This document shows positions 9,331 to 18,033 of a stretch of 64,000 bases of DNA, in pieces (position 1 is the stretch's first letter; every line of letters starts with the position of its first letter). Made by a program: the position numbers and the translations under genes. Source of the DNA: Solimonas flava DSM 18980 (GTDB lineage Bacteria; Pseudomonadota; Gammaproteobacteria; Nevskiales; Nevskiaceae); assembly GCF_000426685.1 (NCBI RefSeq), contig NZ_AUFV01000011.1, forward strand, positions 1-64,000, written 5' to 3'. A model generated the notes under the pieces. It was not told the origin of the DNA and did no database searches. It saw nothing but the letters and a program-made list of their open reading frames with translations.

Positions 9331-9442
9331 TTGAGGGTGCCAACGGCAATGTTTGAAGGGATTGTTCCACAAGCTGCGATCAGCCAGCAACGCATGGCTG
9401 CTATCCTGCGCGGCCCTTTTCACACCCTGCCCGGATCGCAGC

Positions 9443-10099
9443 ATGCGCCGCCTCGCCGTCTTCGACCTCGACCACACCCTGCTCGCCAATGACAGCGACC
9501 ACCTCTGGGGACGCTGGATGATCGAGCACGGCGTCGTCGACGCCGAGCAGTACGCGCGCGAGAACGAGCGCTTCTACGGGCTCTACAGCGCCGGCACGCT
9601 CGACATCCACGAATACGCCGCCTTCAGCCTGCGCCCGCTGGTCGAGCAACCGCTGGAGCGCATGCTGGCGCTGCGCGAGCGCTTCGTCGCCGAATGGATC
9701 GTGCCGGCGGTCGCGCCGGGCACGCCGGCGCTGCTCGAAAAGCACCGCGCGCAGGGCGACGAGCTGCTGATCACGACCGCGACCAGCCGCTTCATCACCG
9801 AACCGATCGCAGCGCTGCTCGGCGTGACGAACCTGATCGCGACCGACCCCGAGATCCACGACGGCCGCTACACCGGCCGGATCGCCGGCATTCCCAACTT
9901 CCAGGGCGGCAAGGTCCAGCGACTGCGCGACTGGCTCGCCGGGCAGGCCGAGCCGTACGCGCACCTGACCGCCTACAGCGATTCGCGCAACGACATCCCG
10001 CTGCTCGAGGAAGCGCAGGCGGCGGTCGCGGTCGATCCGGACGCGGTACTGCGCGCGACGGCGCAAAGCCGCGGCTGGGCGATCATCAGCCTGCGCTGA
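9443..10099 (+). CDS. HAD-IB family phosphatase (SerB-like)
   Basis: Haloacid-dehalogenase superfamily hydrolase, subfamily IB, related to phosphoserine phosphatase. The 218-residue protein starts at the ATG at 9443 ([14 protein letters not shown]). It shows motif I DLDHTLL with nucleophile Asp8, motif II TTATSR, and motif [16 protein letters not shown]. The physiological substrate cannot be read from sequence; subfamily members act on phosphoserine, histidinol phosphate or other small phosphomonoesters. The neighbouring histidinol-phosphatase-like gene is convergent and only 12 nt away. Confidence 0.88.
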   Translation: MRRLAVFDLDHTLLANDSDHLWGRWMIEHGVVDAEQYARENERFYGLYSAGTLDIHEYAAFSLRPLVEQPLERMLALRERFVAEWIVPAVAPGTPALLEKHRAQGDELLITTATSRFITEPIAALLGVTNLIATDPEIHDGRYTGRIAGIPNFQGGKVQRLRDWLAGQAEPYAHLTAYSDSRNDIPLLEEAQAAVAVDPDAVLRATAQSRGWAIISLR

Positions 10100-10111
10100 G
10101 GCCGGCGGCGC

Positions 10112-10909
10112 TTACAGCGCGAGGCCGGCGAAGGCCTCGTGCACATGCCCGTTGCTGGCCAGCACGGTGCGCGTCTCCAGGCTCAGCGGACGCCCGTTCA
10201 GATCAGTGAAGCGGCCGCCGGCTTCTTCGACGATCACCGACAGCGCGGCGATGTCGAGGATGTTGACGTCGGACTCGACCACCGCATCGAGCTTGCCGCC
10301 GGCCAGATAGTGGTAGTGCACGAAGTCGCCGTAGCCGCGGATGCGATGCAGCTGCGGAATCAGGCGTCCCAGCTCCGCCCATTGCGGCGCACGCGCCAGC
10401 GTCGCCAGATTGCCGGTCGACAGCGTTGCTTGGCTGAGCCGGTCGACGGACGAGACCTGCAGGCGCTCGAAATCGGCGAGCGGCGTTTCCAGCAGGCCGC
10501 GCCAGGCGCCGGCACCGCGCTCGGCCCAGACCAGCTCGCCGAGGCCCTCGTTCCAGCACGGCGCGCACGACAGGCCGAACTCGATGCTCGATCCGCGCAT
10601 CAGCGCGATCTGCACCGAGAAGATCGGATAGCCGCGCACGAAGGCCTTGGTGCCGTCGATCGGATCGACCAGCCACAGCGACTCCGCGTCGGCCATCTCA
10701 CGGCCGGTTTCCTCGCCGTAGAAGCCGTAATCCGGGAAATGCTCGCGCAGCACGGCCTTGATCGCACGCTCGGCGGCGACGTCGACCTCGGTGACCGGGC
10801 TGGCGTCGGCCTTGTACTCGACGCGAAAATTGCCGCGATAAGCCTTGCGGATGATCTCGGTGGCGGCACGCGCGGCTTGCAGCGCGGCGGCGAGGTGCGG
10901 ACTGGCCAT
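10112..10909 (-). CDS. hisN: Inositol-monophosphatase-family enzyme, likely histidinol-phosphatase
   Basis: Mg2+-dependent, lithium-sensitive type phosphatase of 265 residues. It has the metal-binding EE motif (GEETG, 66-70) and the DPIDGTKAFV signature (82-91), plus the C-terminal metal Asp in ILDIAAL (about 219). FVRGYP after the signature is typical of HisN-type proteins, which supports histidinol-phosphate as substrate. A 3'-nucleotidase or generic inositol phosphatase is still possible. The ATG at 10909 is chosen because the longer frame is antisense to the adenosyltransferase gene. Confidence 0.85.
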   Translation of the reverse strand: MASPHLAAALQAARAATEIIRKAYRGNFRVEYKADASPVTEVDVAAERAIKAVLREHFPDYGFYGEETGREMADAESLWLVDPIDGTKAFVRGYPIFSVQIALMRGSSIEFGLSCAPCWNEGLGELVWAERGAGAWRGLLETPLADFERLQVSSVDRLSQATLSTGNLATLARAPQWAELGRLIPQLHRIRGYGDFVHYHYLAGGKLDAVVESDVNILDIAALSVIVEEAGGRFTDLNGRPLSLETRTVLASNGHVHEAFAGLAL

Positions 10910-11032
10910 GGAGTTCTGACTCGTTGCGGGGGTGCGCATGATAGCGGCGCGCGGCGGCGCTGGCGCATTCGCAGCTTGCGCTCGGCACCGGTCTTGGGCT
11001 GTAGTCGGCGCCCCGTCAGAGGAAGCACGCGC

Positions 11033-11578
11033 ATGGGCAACCGCCTCAGCAAGATCGTCACCCGCACCGGCGACGCCGGCACCACCGGACTGGCCAGCGG
11101 CGATCGCATCGCCAAGACGCATCACCGCATCGCGGCGATGGGCGAGCTCGACGAGCTCAACTCGCACTTCGGCGTGCTGCTCGCCCACGATGCGCTGCCG
11201 GACGTCTTCCGCGAACCGCTCGGTCTGGTTCAGCACCGCCTGTTCGACATCGGCGGCGAACTCGCGCTGCCCGGCCACATCGCGATCCGCGAGGAGCACG
11301 TCGCGCAGCTCGAAGAATGGACCGAGCGCTTCAACGCCGAACTGCCGCCGCTCAAGGATTTCGTGCTGCCGGGCGGCAACCCGGTCGCCGCCCAGGCGCA
11401 CCTGACGCGCGCCGTTGCCCGTCGCGCCGAGCGCAGTCTGTGGATCGTGCACGCCGAGGCCGCGCTCAACGCCGCGTCGCTGCGCTACCTCAACCGCCTG
11501 TCCGATCTCATGTTCGTGATCGGTCGCCTGCTGGCCCGCGCCAACGGCGGCAGCGAGATCATCTGGCGTCACGCCTGA
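11033..11578 (+). CDS. Cob(I)alamin adenosyltransferase (PduO type)
   Basis: Transfers the adenosyl group of ATP to cob(I)alamin to make adenosylcobalamin. The 181-residue protein has the PduO-type N-terminal TRTGDAGTTGL (10-20, ATP binding) and the conserved RRAERSLW helix and RYLNRLSDLMF segment near 130-160. An AGAGGA ribosome site precedes the ATG at 11033. Its 3' end overlaps by 20 nt the convergent btuF-like gene, giving a local pair for corrinoid capture and activation. Confidence 0.93.
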   Translation: MGNRLSKIVTRTGDAGTTGLASGDRIAKTHHRIAAMGELDELNSHFGVLLAHDALPDVFREPLGLVQHRLFDIGGELALPGHIAIREEHVAQLEEWTERFNAELPPLKDFVLPGGNPVAAQAHLTRAVARRAERSLWIVHAEAALNAASLRYLNRLSDLMFVIGRLLARANGGSEIIWRHA

Positions 11579-12389
11579 CGCGATCGAGCCCCGTGCAGAG
11601 CTGGGCGATGCCGTCGAGCACGCGCGGCGACTGCCGCGTCAGCGCATGGGCGTCGACCACCACGCGGCGCGCCGGATCGGCGGCGCGCGCCGGCGCCAGG
11701 CGGCGCCAGTAGGCGTCGACGCCGCGCAGGTCCTCGTCGTCGGCGACGACCACGGCATCCGGATCAGCCGCCAGCACCGCCTCGTCGCTGACCACGGCCG
11801 AGATCGTCGGCAGCGCGGCGAACACATTGTCGCCGCCGCACAGCGACAGCGCCGCGCTGATCGGACTGCGGCCGTTGATCGTGTATACCGGCCCCGATTC
11901 GAGCTGGTAGAAGACGCGCAGCCGCGAGCGGCCGCGATAGCGCTCGCGCAGCGCCGCGAGCCGCCGCGCGTAATCGCCGGCTGCCGCGCGGCCGACATCG
12001 GCGTGGCCGAGGCGGCGCCCGAGCGCGGCCAGCTCGGTTCCGATCGCGTCGAGATCGCCGATCGACACGGTCTCGACGCGCAAGCCGACGCCGCGCAGGC
12101 GCTCAACGGTCGCCGCCGGCGTGCCGCTGCCCCAGGCCAGCACCAGGCTCGGACGCAGCGCGAGCACGGCTTCGACGTTGACGGCGAAAGCGCTGCCGAC
12201 CTGCGGCAGGCGCGCGGCGGCCGGCGGCGCGTCGGTGTAGGCGACGACGCCGACCAGGTCATCGCAGGCGCCGACCGCGCAGACCAGTTCGGCCAGGTGC
12301 GGCGCCAGCGCGACGATGCGCTCGGACGCCGTCGCGCCGTTCGCGATCAGGCCGAGCAGCAGGCCGGCCAGCACCCGCGCCGCGCGCAT
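11559..12389 (-). CDS. btuF: Periplasmic cobalamin-binding protein (BtuF-like)
   Basis: ABC-type helical-backbone substrate-binding protein of 276 residues with a signal peptide (1-22, cut after ATAS). The body is typical of the BtuF/FhuD family, with RIVALAPHLAEL at the N-lobe, a long connecting helix and a C-lobe with YQLESGPVYTINGRSPI. It should collect cobalamin for a BtuCD permease, which is not in the window. Its ATG shares one base with the ampE stop (TGATG), indicating translational coupling, an unexpected pairing. Cobalamin specificity is supported by the adjacent adenosyltransferase gene. Confidence 0.87.
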   Translation of the reverse strand: MRAARVLAGLLLGLIANGATASERIVALAPHLAELVCAVGACDDLVGVVAYTDAPPAAARLPQVGSAFAVNVEAVLALRPSLVLAWGSGTPAATVERLRGVGLRVETVSIGDLDAIGTELAALGRRLGHADVGRAAAGDYARRLAALRERYRGRSRLRVFYQLESGPVYTINGRSPISAALSLCGGDNVFAALPTISAVVSDEAVLAADPDAVVVADDEDLRGVDAYWRRLAPARAADPARRVVVDAHALTRQSPRVLDGIAQLCTGLDRVRRDAR

Positions 12390-13252
12390 CAGAACATGCT
12401 GCCGGTCGCGAAGATCGCGAAGAATGCCAGCAGGATCAGCAGCGCGCGCCACTGCATGCGCAGCACTTCGCGCAGCGCCGTGCCGAGGTTGAGCGGCTCG
12501 GCGCCGCCGTCGGCGGTTTCCGTGCGCAGCGAAGCCACCGCGATCTCGGCGAGCAGCGCCCAGGTATGCGAGCGCCAGCCGTGCAGCGGCTGGCGCATCA
12601 GGCGGCGCCAGGCCGCCAGTGCGTCGTCGAGGCTGCCGGCCAGACCGTAGAGCAGCGTGGTGATGCGCACCGGAATCCAGGCCAGCAGGTTGTGCAGCCA
12701 GTCGGCCGTGACTTCCGCCATCGAGCCCGGCGCGGTCTCGCGCAGCAGGCGCGGCAGGCGGCTGGCGACGCGATAGGCGACGGCGCCGGCCGGCCCGAAC
12801 ACGAAGAACCACAGCAGCACGCCGAACAGCTTCTCGTGCGACTGGATGAACAGCGTGCCCATCAGCGAGCGATGATTGTCGTCGGGCTGCGGACCGCGCT
12901 GCAGATTGCGCGCGATCTGCTGCACGCGCGCGCTGTCGCCGGCCGCGCGCGCCGCCAGCAGATCGTGTACGTCCTCGGCCAGATCGCGCGGACCGAGACA
13001 CAGCAGCAGCACCGCAGCGGCGACGCACAGCGCCAGGATCGGACTCCAGATCTGCGCGTAGGCCCACCACACGAGCGCGACCGGCGCGGCGACGACGGCC
13101 AGCGGCAGCAGCGGCGATGCCCACAGCACCGCCGGCAGCACGCGATGCAGGCCGCGCATCAGCCACAGAAAGATCACCGGCCGCCCCCAGCCCGGGATGC
13201 GGCCGAGCACGCGTTCGAGGCCCAGCGCGATGAGGATGCCGATGAGGGTCAT
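12389..13252 (-). CDS. ampE: AmpE-like inner-membrane protein
   Basis: Integral membrane protein of 287 residues in the AmpE/CobD-CbiB-like family, with hydrophobic segments near 1-20, 45-90, 140-160 and a C-terminal helix (268-285). It starts 8 nt after ampD, the arrangement known from enterobacteria and pseudomonads, where AmpE is linked to beta-lactamase induction and peptidoglycan recycling without a defined activity. The stop codon overlaps the btuF start. Because the family is related to cobalamin-synthesis CbiB, the btuF neighbour could be read as support for a corrinoid role, but ampD makes AmpE the better call. Confidence 0.82.
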   Translation of the reverse strand: MTLIGILIALGLERVLGRIPGWGRPVIFLWLMRGLHRVLPAVLWASPLLPLAVVAAPVALVWWAYAQIWSPILALCVAAAVLLLCLGPRDLAEDVHDLLAARAAGDSARVQQIARNLQRGPQPDDNHRSLMGTLFIQSHEKLFGVLLWFFVFGPAGAVAYRVASRLPRLLRETAPGSMAEVTADWLHNLLAWIPVRITTLLYGLAGSLDDALAAWRRLMRQPLHGWRSHTWALLAEIAVASLRTETADGGAEPLNLGTALREVLRMQWRALLILLAFFAIFATGSMF

Positions 13253-13260
13253 GGAGGCCG

Positions 13261-13860
13261 TCAGTGTGCCGGAGCGCCGAGCGCCGCGCGATAGCGTGCC
13301 CAGTCGAAATGAGGACCGGGGTCGGTTTTTCGTCCCGGGGCGATGTCGGAATGCCCGGCGATGCGCGCCGCGCTGAGCCGCGGATAGGCGCCGAGCAAGG
13401 CCTTCGTCACCGCAGCCAGCTTCGCGTACTGCCTGGCGGTGAACGGCCGCTCGTCGCTGCCTTCGAGCTCGATGCCGATCGAGAAATCATTGCAGCGCTC
13501 GCGTCCCTCGTAGCGCGACACCCCGGCATGCCAGGCGCGCGCGTCGAACGGCACGTACTGGGTGACACGGCCGTCGCGGGCGATCAGCAGATGCGAGGAC
13601 ACGCGCAGCGCGTGGATGCCGGCGAAGTACGGATGCGCGTCCGGATCGAGACGGTTGGTGAACAGCTGATCGATGTACGGGCCGCCGAAGCGGCCCGGCG
13701 GCAGCGAGATGTTGTGGATAACCAGCAGCGAGATGTCGTCCGCGTCCGGTCGCGCGTCGTGGTTCGGCGACGGACAGGCGCGCGCGCCTGCCAGCCAGCC
13801 GCCGGCAATCGCCGGCCGCCGCGCGGAACCTTTGCGCCTGATTTGCGTCTGTTCGATCAT
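13261..13860 (-). CDS. ampD: 1,6-anhydro-N-acetylmuramyl-L-alanine amidase AmpD
   Basis: Cytoplasmic zinc amidase that cleaves the stem peptide from anhydromuropeptides, preventing their build-up as inducers of AmpR-type beta-lactamase regulation. The 199-residue protein has the zinc ligands His49, His170 and Asp180 (VIHN, AGHSD, KTDPG), aligning well with the AmpD His34/His154/Asp164 set. An AAGGTG stretch precedes the start. No signal peptide is seen, consistent with the cytoplasmic enzyme rather than a periplasmic AmpDh. It heads the ampD-ampE-btuF run. Confidence 0.94.
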   Translation of the reverse strand: MIEQTQIRRKGSARRPAIAGGWLAGARACPSPNHDARPDADDISLLVIHNISLPPGRFGGPYIDQLFTNRLDPDAHPYFAGIHALRVSSHLLIARDGRVTQYVPFDARAWHAGVSRYEGRERCNDFSIGIELEGSDERPFTARQYAKLAAVTKALLGAYPRLSAARIAGHSDIAPGRKTDPGPHFDWARYRAALGAPAH

Positions 13861-13889
13861 CCACCTTCACCTTCGATTCCGGGACGCTC

Positions 13890-16658
13890 ATGAAACGTCT
13901 GGTCCTGGCCGCCGCCCTGACGGCCGCCTCGTTCACCGCTGCCGCCAAGCCCGCATCCGACGCGGCCGCCGCCTTCCCCGATGTCCGCATCGCCTACGAG
14001 CGGCATATTCTGCCGAACGGCCTGACGCTCATCATCCACGAGGATCACAAGGCGCCGGTGGTCGCGGTCAACGTCTGGTATCACGTCGGCAGCAAGGACG
14101 AGCGGCCCGGTCGCACCGGCTTCGCGCATCTGTTCGAGCACCTGATGTTCAACGGCTCGGAGCACTACAACGACGAGTTCTTCCGTGCGCTGGAGCCGGC
14201 CGGCGCGACCAAGATGAACGGCACGACCTGGCTCGACCGCACGAACTACTTCGAGAACGTGCCGGTCTCGGCGCTCGACCGCACGCTGTGGCTCGAATCC
14301 GACCGCATGGGCCATCTGCTCGGCGCGATCGATCAGGCCCGCCTCGACGAGCAGCGCGGCGTCGTGCTCAACGAGAAGCGCCAGGGCGAGAACGAGCCCT
14401 ACGGCAAGGTCGACGATTTCATCGCCCAGGCCACCTATCCGGCCGGCCACCCGTACTCGTGGACGACGATCGGTTCGGAAGCGGATCTCAACGCCGCCTC
14501 GCTCGCCGACGTCAAGGCCTGGTTCCAGGAGCACTATGGCGCCGCCAACGCGACGCTGGTGATCGCCGGCGACGTGCAGCCGGCGGAGGTGCTGAAGAAG
14601 GTCCAGACCTACTTCGGCGATATTCCGTCGGGCCCGCCGCTGAAGCACCAGGGCCCGTGGATCGCCAAGATGCAGGGCGAGAAGCGCGCGACGCTGCAGG
14701 ACCGCGTCCCGCAGGCGCGTCTCTACCAGGTCTGGAACATTCCCGGCTTCTGCGATCCGGACGCCAATCTGCTGTCGCTCGCCGCCTCGGTGCTGGGCGA
14801 CGGCAAGAACAGCCGGCTCTACAAGCGACTCGTCTACCAGGATCAGATCGCGACCAAGGTCAGCGTCGGCATCGGCCCGTTCGAGATCGGCTCGCAGCTG
14901 ACGATCGACGCGATGGTCAAGGCCGGCGGCGATCCGGCCGCCGTCGAGCGCGCGATCGACGAGGAAGTGCAGCGCTTCCTGCGCGAAGGCCCGAGCGCCG
15001 AGGAGCTCGCACGCGTCAAGACCGCGGTGTTCGCCTCGGCGCTGCGCGGCCTGGAGCGCATCGACGGCTTCGGCGGCAAATCCGCGCAGCTCGCGCAGTA
15101 CCAGGTCTATTGCGGCACGCCCGAGCGCTACACCGAGGAACTGCAGGAAGTGCGCCGTGCCACGCCGCAGCAGGTCCGTACCGCGGCGCAGCGCTGGCTG
15201 TCCGACGGCGTCTTCAAGCTCGACGTCGAGCCGTTCCCCGAATACGCCACCGCGGCACAGGGTGCTGACCGCAGCCAGCTGCCGGCGCTCGGCGAGCCGC
15301 CGGCGCTCCAGTTGCCGCCGCTGCAGCGCGCGACGCTGTCGAACGGGCTCAGGATCGTGCTCGCCGAGCGCCACGCAGCGCCGGTCGTGCAGCTGAGCCT
15401 GCTCACCGACGCCGGCTATGCAGCCGACGCCGGCATCGCGCCGGGCACCGCCAAGCTGACGCTCGACATGCTCGACGAAGGTGCCGGCCGCTACGACGCG
15501 CTGCAGCTCGCCGCGGCCGCCGACGCGCTCGGCGCGCTGATCGGCACCGGCTCGACGCTCGACACCTCGTACGTCCGCCTCAATGCGCTCAAGGCCAAGC
15601 TGCAGCCGAGTCTGGCCCTGTACGCCGACGTCGTGCTGCGCCCGAACTTCCCCGACCGGGAACTCGCGCGGCTCAAGAAACTGCAGATCGCCGCGATCCA
15701 GCAGGAAAAGGCGCAGGCCTTCGGCATCGCGCGGCGCCTCTATACGCAGCTGCTGTACGGCGCCGACCACGCCTACGCCAACCCGAGCTCCGGGACCGGC
15801 AGCGAAGCCAGTGTCGCGGCGCTGCAGGTCGACGACCTGCGCGCGTTCTATCGGCGCTGGCTGCGCCCCGACAACGCCACGCTGCTGATCGTCGGCGACA
15901 CCACGCTGGCGGAAATCCAGCCGCTGCTCGAGCAGCAGTTCGGCAGCTGGAAAGCGCCGGCCGCGCCGCTGCCGCAGAAGAATCTGGCGACGGTCGCCCT
16001 GCCGGAGCAGCCGCGCTTCGTGCTGGTCAACAAGACCGGCGCCGAGCAGACCCTGCTGATGGCGGCCGAACTGGCGCCGCCGAAGGCCGACCCGGACGAT
16101 CTGGCGATGCAGCTGGCCAGCACCGCGCTCGGCGGCAACTTCGTCTCGCGCCTCAACATGAACCTGCGCGAGGACAAGCACTGGAGCTACGGTGCATTCA
16201 GCGTCATCGGCGGCGCCAAGGCGCAGCGGCCGTTCTTCGCGTACGCGCCGGTGCAGACCGACAAGACCGTCGAGTCGATCCAGGAAATGCAGCGCGAGCT
16301 CGCCGCCGCGATCGACCGCCGACCGCTGACGCAGCAGGAAGTCGATTTCGCGCGCAACAGCGTGGTGCTGGCGCTGCCAGGCGACAACGAAACCGCCGCC
16401 GAACTGGCCGGCTCGTACTCGACGATCCTCACCTACGGCCTGCCCGACGACTACTGGAACGCCATCGTCGGCAAGCTCGACGCGCTGACGCCCGATGCGG
16501 TCAACGCCGCCGCGCGCCGGCTGGTGCGGCCGCAGTCGCTGACCTGGATCGTGGTCGGCGACCTGTCGAAGATCGAGGCGCCGGTGCGCCAGCTCGCTGC
16601 CGGCATGGGCGTGCGCGACGTGCGCGTCCTGGACGCCGACGGGCGGGCCCTGCGCTGA
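13890..16658 (+). CDS. M16 family zinc metalloprotease (pitrilysin-like, two-domain)
   Basis: Secreted or periplasmic peptidase of 922 residues with a signal peptide (1-19, ending TAAAK). The first M16 unit holds the inverted zinc motif HLFEH (80-84) and the downstream Glu in VVLNEKR. A second, inactive M16 half begins near residue 480 and includes a typical R/Y-containing substrate-binding segment (KHWSYGAFS). Such full-length single-chain proteases degrade small unfolded peptides. It is transcribed alone and ends in a perfect terminator. The substrate is unknown. Confidence 0.93.
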   Translation: MKRLVLAAALTAASFTAAAKPASDAAAAFPDVRIAYERHILPNGLTLIIHEDHKAPVVAVNVWYHVGSKDERPGRTGFAHLFEHLMFNGSEHYNDEFFRALEPAGATKMNGTTWLDRTNYFENVPVSALDRTLWLESDRMGHLLGAIDQARLDEQRGVVLNEKRQGENEPYGKVDDFIAQATYPAGHPYSWTTIGSEADLNAASLADVKAWFQEHYGAANATLVIAGDVQPAEVLKKVQTYFGDIPSGPPLKHQGPWIAKMQGEKRATLQDRVPQARLYQVWNIPGFCDPDANLLSLAASVLGDGKNSRLYKRLVYQDQIATKVSVGIGPFEIGSQLTIDAMVKAGGDPAAVERAIDEEVQRFLREGPSAEELARVKTAVFASALRGLERIDGFGGKSAQLAQYQVYCGTPERYTEELQEVRRATPQQVRTAAQRWLSDGVFKLDVEPFPEYATAAQGADRSQLPALGEPPALQLPPLQRATLSNGLRIVLAERHAAPVVQLSLLTDAGYAADAGIAPGTAKLTLDMLDEGAGRYDALQLAAAADALGALIGTGSTLDTSYVRLNALKAKLQPSLALYADVVLRPNFPDRELARLKKLQIAAIQQEKAQAFGIARRLYTQLLYGADHAYANPSSGTGSEASVAALQVDDLRAFYRRWLRPDNATLLIVGDTTLAEIQPLLEQQFGSWKAPAAPLPQKNLATVALPEQPRFVLVNKTGAEQTLLMAAELAPPKADPDDLAMQLASTALGGNFVSRLNMNLREDKHWSYGAFSVIGGAKAQRPFFAYAPVQTDKTVESIQEMQRELAAAIDRRPLTQQEVDFARNSVVLALPGDNETAAELAGSYSTILTYGLPDDYWNAIVGKLDALTPDAVNAAARRLVRPQSLTWIVVGDLSKIEAPVRQLAAGMGVRDVRVLDADGRALR

Positions 16659-16672
16659 GCGCTCGCGGATGC

Positions 16673-16700
16673 AAAAAGCCGGCGCATGCGCCGGCTTTTT
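16673..16700. terminator. Intrinsic terminator after the M16 gene
   Basis: Perfect 28-nt palindrome, AAAAAGCCGGCGCA paired with TGCGCCGGCTTTTT, with T/A tracts on both sides. It lies between convergent genes and should work in both directions. Confidence 0.93.
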
Positions 16701-16739
16701 CATGCATCGCCTCTTCGCCGCCTGCGCGGCGCGACGCGC

Positions 16740-17033
16740 CTATTCCATGTCGCCGAGCGGGCGGCTGAAGGTGAAGCGCGCGGGCTCGACGACCAGGCGA
16801 CGGGCCGGCTCGGACGGCGGTTCGCCCTGCACCAGCGACAGCGGCAGCTGCACGACGAACAACCCGGCGCCGAGCACCGTGGCGACGAGTCCGAGCGGTC
16901 GCACCAGGATGAGATCGGCCGCCATCGCAGCGGCGGACGGCGTGGCGTCGACTTCGTCGCTGACCTGCGCCTGGGCGCTGCCGATGCCGAGCGCCAGCAG
17001 CGCGGCGAACGCGAGTGTGTGGATGCGCGACAT
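16740..17033 (-). CDS. Small exported or membrane protein of unknown function
   Basis: A 97-residue protein with a clear signal peptide (1-22, AQA cleavage) and a second hydrophobic helix at about 42-65 (LGLVATVLGAGLFVVQLPLSL). A charged C-terminal tail ends in FTFSRPLGDME. Similar short proteins with a 'RPLGL' plus hydrophobic helix are common in Proteobacteria and are sometimes labelled multidrug transporter without basis. It converges on the M16 gene and shares its terminator. I assign no function. Confidence 0.75.
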   Translation of the reverse strand: MSRIHTLAFAALLALGIGSAQAQVSDEVDATPSAAAMAADLILVRPLGLVATVLGAGLFVVQLPLSLVQGEPPSEPARRLVVEPARFTFSRPLGDME

Positions 17034-17146
17034 GAAACCCCCCTGCGGATGAACGAGCGCGAGGCGGCAGCGTAGGCGTGCCCCTTGACCCTGTCAACGA
17101 AGCATGCGCGCCCCTTTCGCGCCACTGCGACGCATACAATCGACGC

Positions 17147-17455
17147 ATGCATACGGTCTATGCCGCCGCCGATCCGCTCGAAGCCGAAATCCTGCGCGGC
17201 TATCTCGCCGAGCACGGCATTGCCGCCGAGGTCTTCGGCGCCGGCCTTTGGGGTGCGCGCGGCGAGCTGCCGGCCGACGCCTGGCCGCGCCTGGTGATCG
17301 CGGACGGCGCACAGGTCGAGGCAGCGCGCGAGCTGCTGCGGCGCTACGAACATCGCCGCCATGCCGCCGCCACCTGGGTCTGCGTCTGCGGCGAGCGTGC
17401 GCCGGTGCATTTCGAAATCTGCTGGGCCTGCGGCGCCGAACGGCCGGCGCACTGA
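17147..17455 (+). CDS. DUF2007 protein with C-terminal zinc-ribbon-like cysteines
   Basis: A 102-residue protein. The N-terminal ~70 residues match the DUF2007 fold (VYAAADPLEAEILRGYL, thought to be a PII-like signal or binding domain). The last 30 residues carry two cysteine pairs (CVC and CWAC) that look like a small zinc ribbon. The ATG at 17147 is preceded directly by a TACAAT -10 element (17135-17140) with only 6 nt between, and there is no Shine-Dalgarno, so the mRNA may be leaderless. trmL follows after 15 nt. Confidence 0.8.
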   Translation: MHTVYAAADPLEAEILRGYLAEHGIAAEVFGAGLWGARGELPADAWPRLVIADGAQVEAARELLRRYEHRRHAAATWVCVCGERAPVHFEICWACGAERPAH

Positions 17456-17470
17456 GGAACTGAGATCGGC

Positions 17471-17926
17471 ATGATCGAGGTCGCGCTGTACCAGCCGGAA
17501 ATTCCGCCGAACACCGGCAACATCATCCGCCTGTGCGCCAACACCGGCGCGCGCCTGCACCTGATTCATCCGCTCGGCTTCCGGCTCGACGAGGCTTCGC
17601 TGCGCCGCGCCGGCCTCGACTATCACGCGCTGGCGCAGATCGACCAGCACGATTCGCTCGACGCCCTGCGCGCAGCGCGGCCGGACGCGCGCTGGCTGGC
17701 GTTCTCGACGCGCTCGGCACAGCGCTATGACCGCTGCATCTACCGCGACGGCGACATCCTGCTGTTCGGCCCGGAGACGCGCGGCCTCCCCGACGCGGTG
17801 CTCGCCGCGCTGCCCGAAGAACAGCGCCTGCGCTTGCCGATGCGGCCGGGCAACCGCAGCCTGAACCTGTCGAATGCCGTCGCGGTCGCCGTCTACGAGG
17901 CCTGGCGACAGGCCGACTTCCGCTGA
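17471..17926 (+). CDS. trmL: tRNA (cytidine/uridine-34-2'-O)-methyltransferase
   Basis: SPOUT-class methyltransferase that 2'-O-methylates the wobble base of tRNA-Leu isoacceptors. The 151-residue length is typical. The conserved motifs are PEIPPNTGNIIRLCANTG (10-27), LLFGPETRGLP (about 97-107) and the knot-forming MRPGNRSLNLSNAVAVAVYE near the C-terminus. It has a GAGG-type ribosome site and is probably co-transcribed with the DUF2007 gene 15 nt upstream. Confidence 0.94.
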   Translation: MIEVALYQPEIPPNTGNIIRLCANTGARLHLIHPLGFRLDEASLRRAGLDYHALAQIDQHDSLDALRAARPDARWLAFSTRSAQRYDRCIYRDGDILLFGPETRGLPDAVLAALPEEQRLRLPMRPGNRSLNLSNAVAVAVYEAWRQADFR

Positions 17927-18033
17927 GAGCGGCATCCGCCGAATACCGAAGCGTGAGCTGACGCACGGATGGCAACGGCACCACCCACGCACAGTGGCAC
18001 GTGCAGAAATCCCGCAAGCCCGGAGGAAATATC

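Noticed and set aside
13857-16703. A 948-codon open frame on the minus strand opposite the M16 protease gene
   Set aside because: Its translation is a His/Arg/Gly/Val-rich mixture with no domain, and it mirrors a well-supported gene. High GC content leaves antisense frames open.
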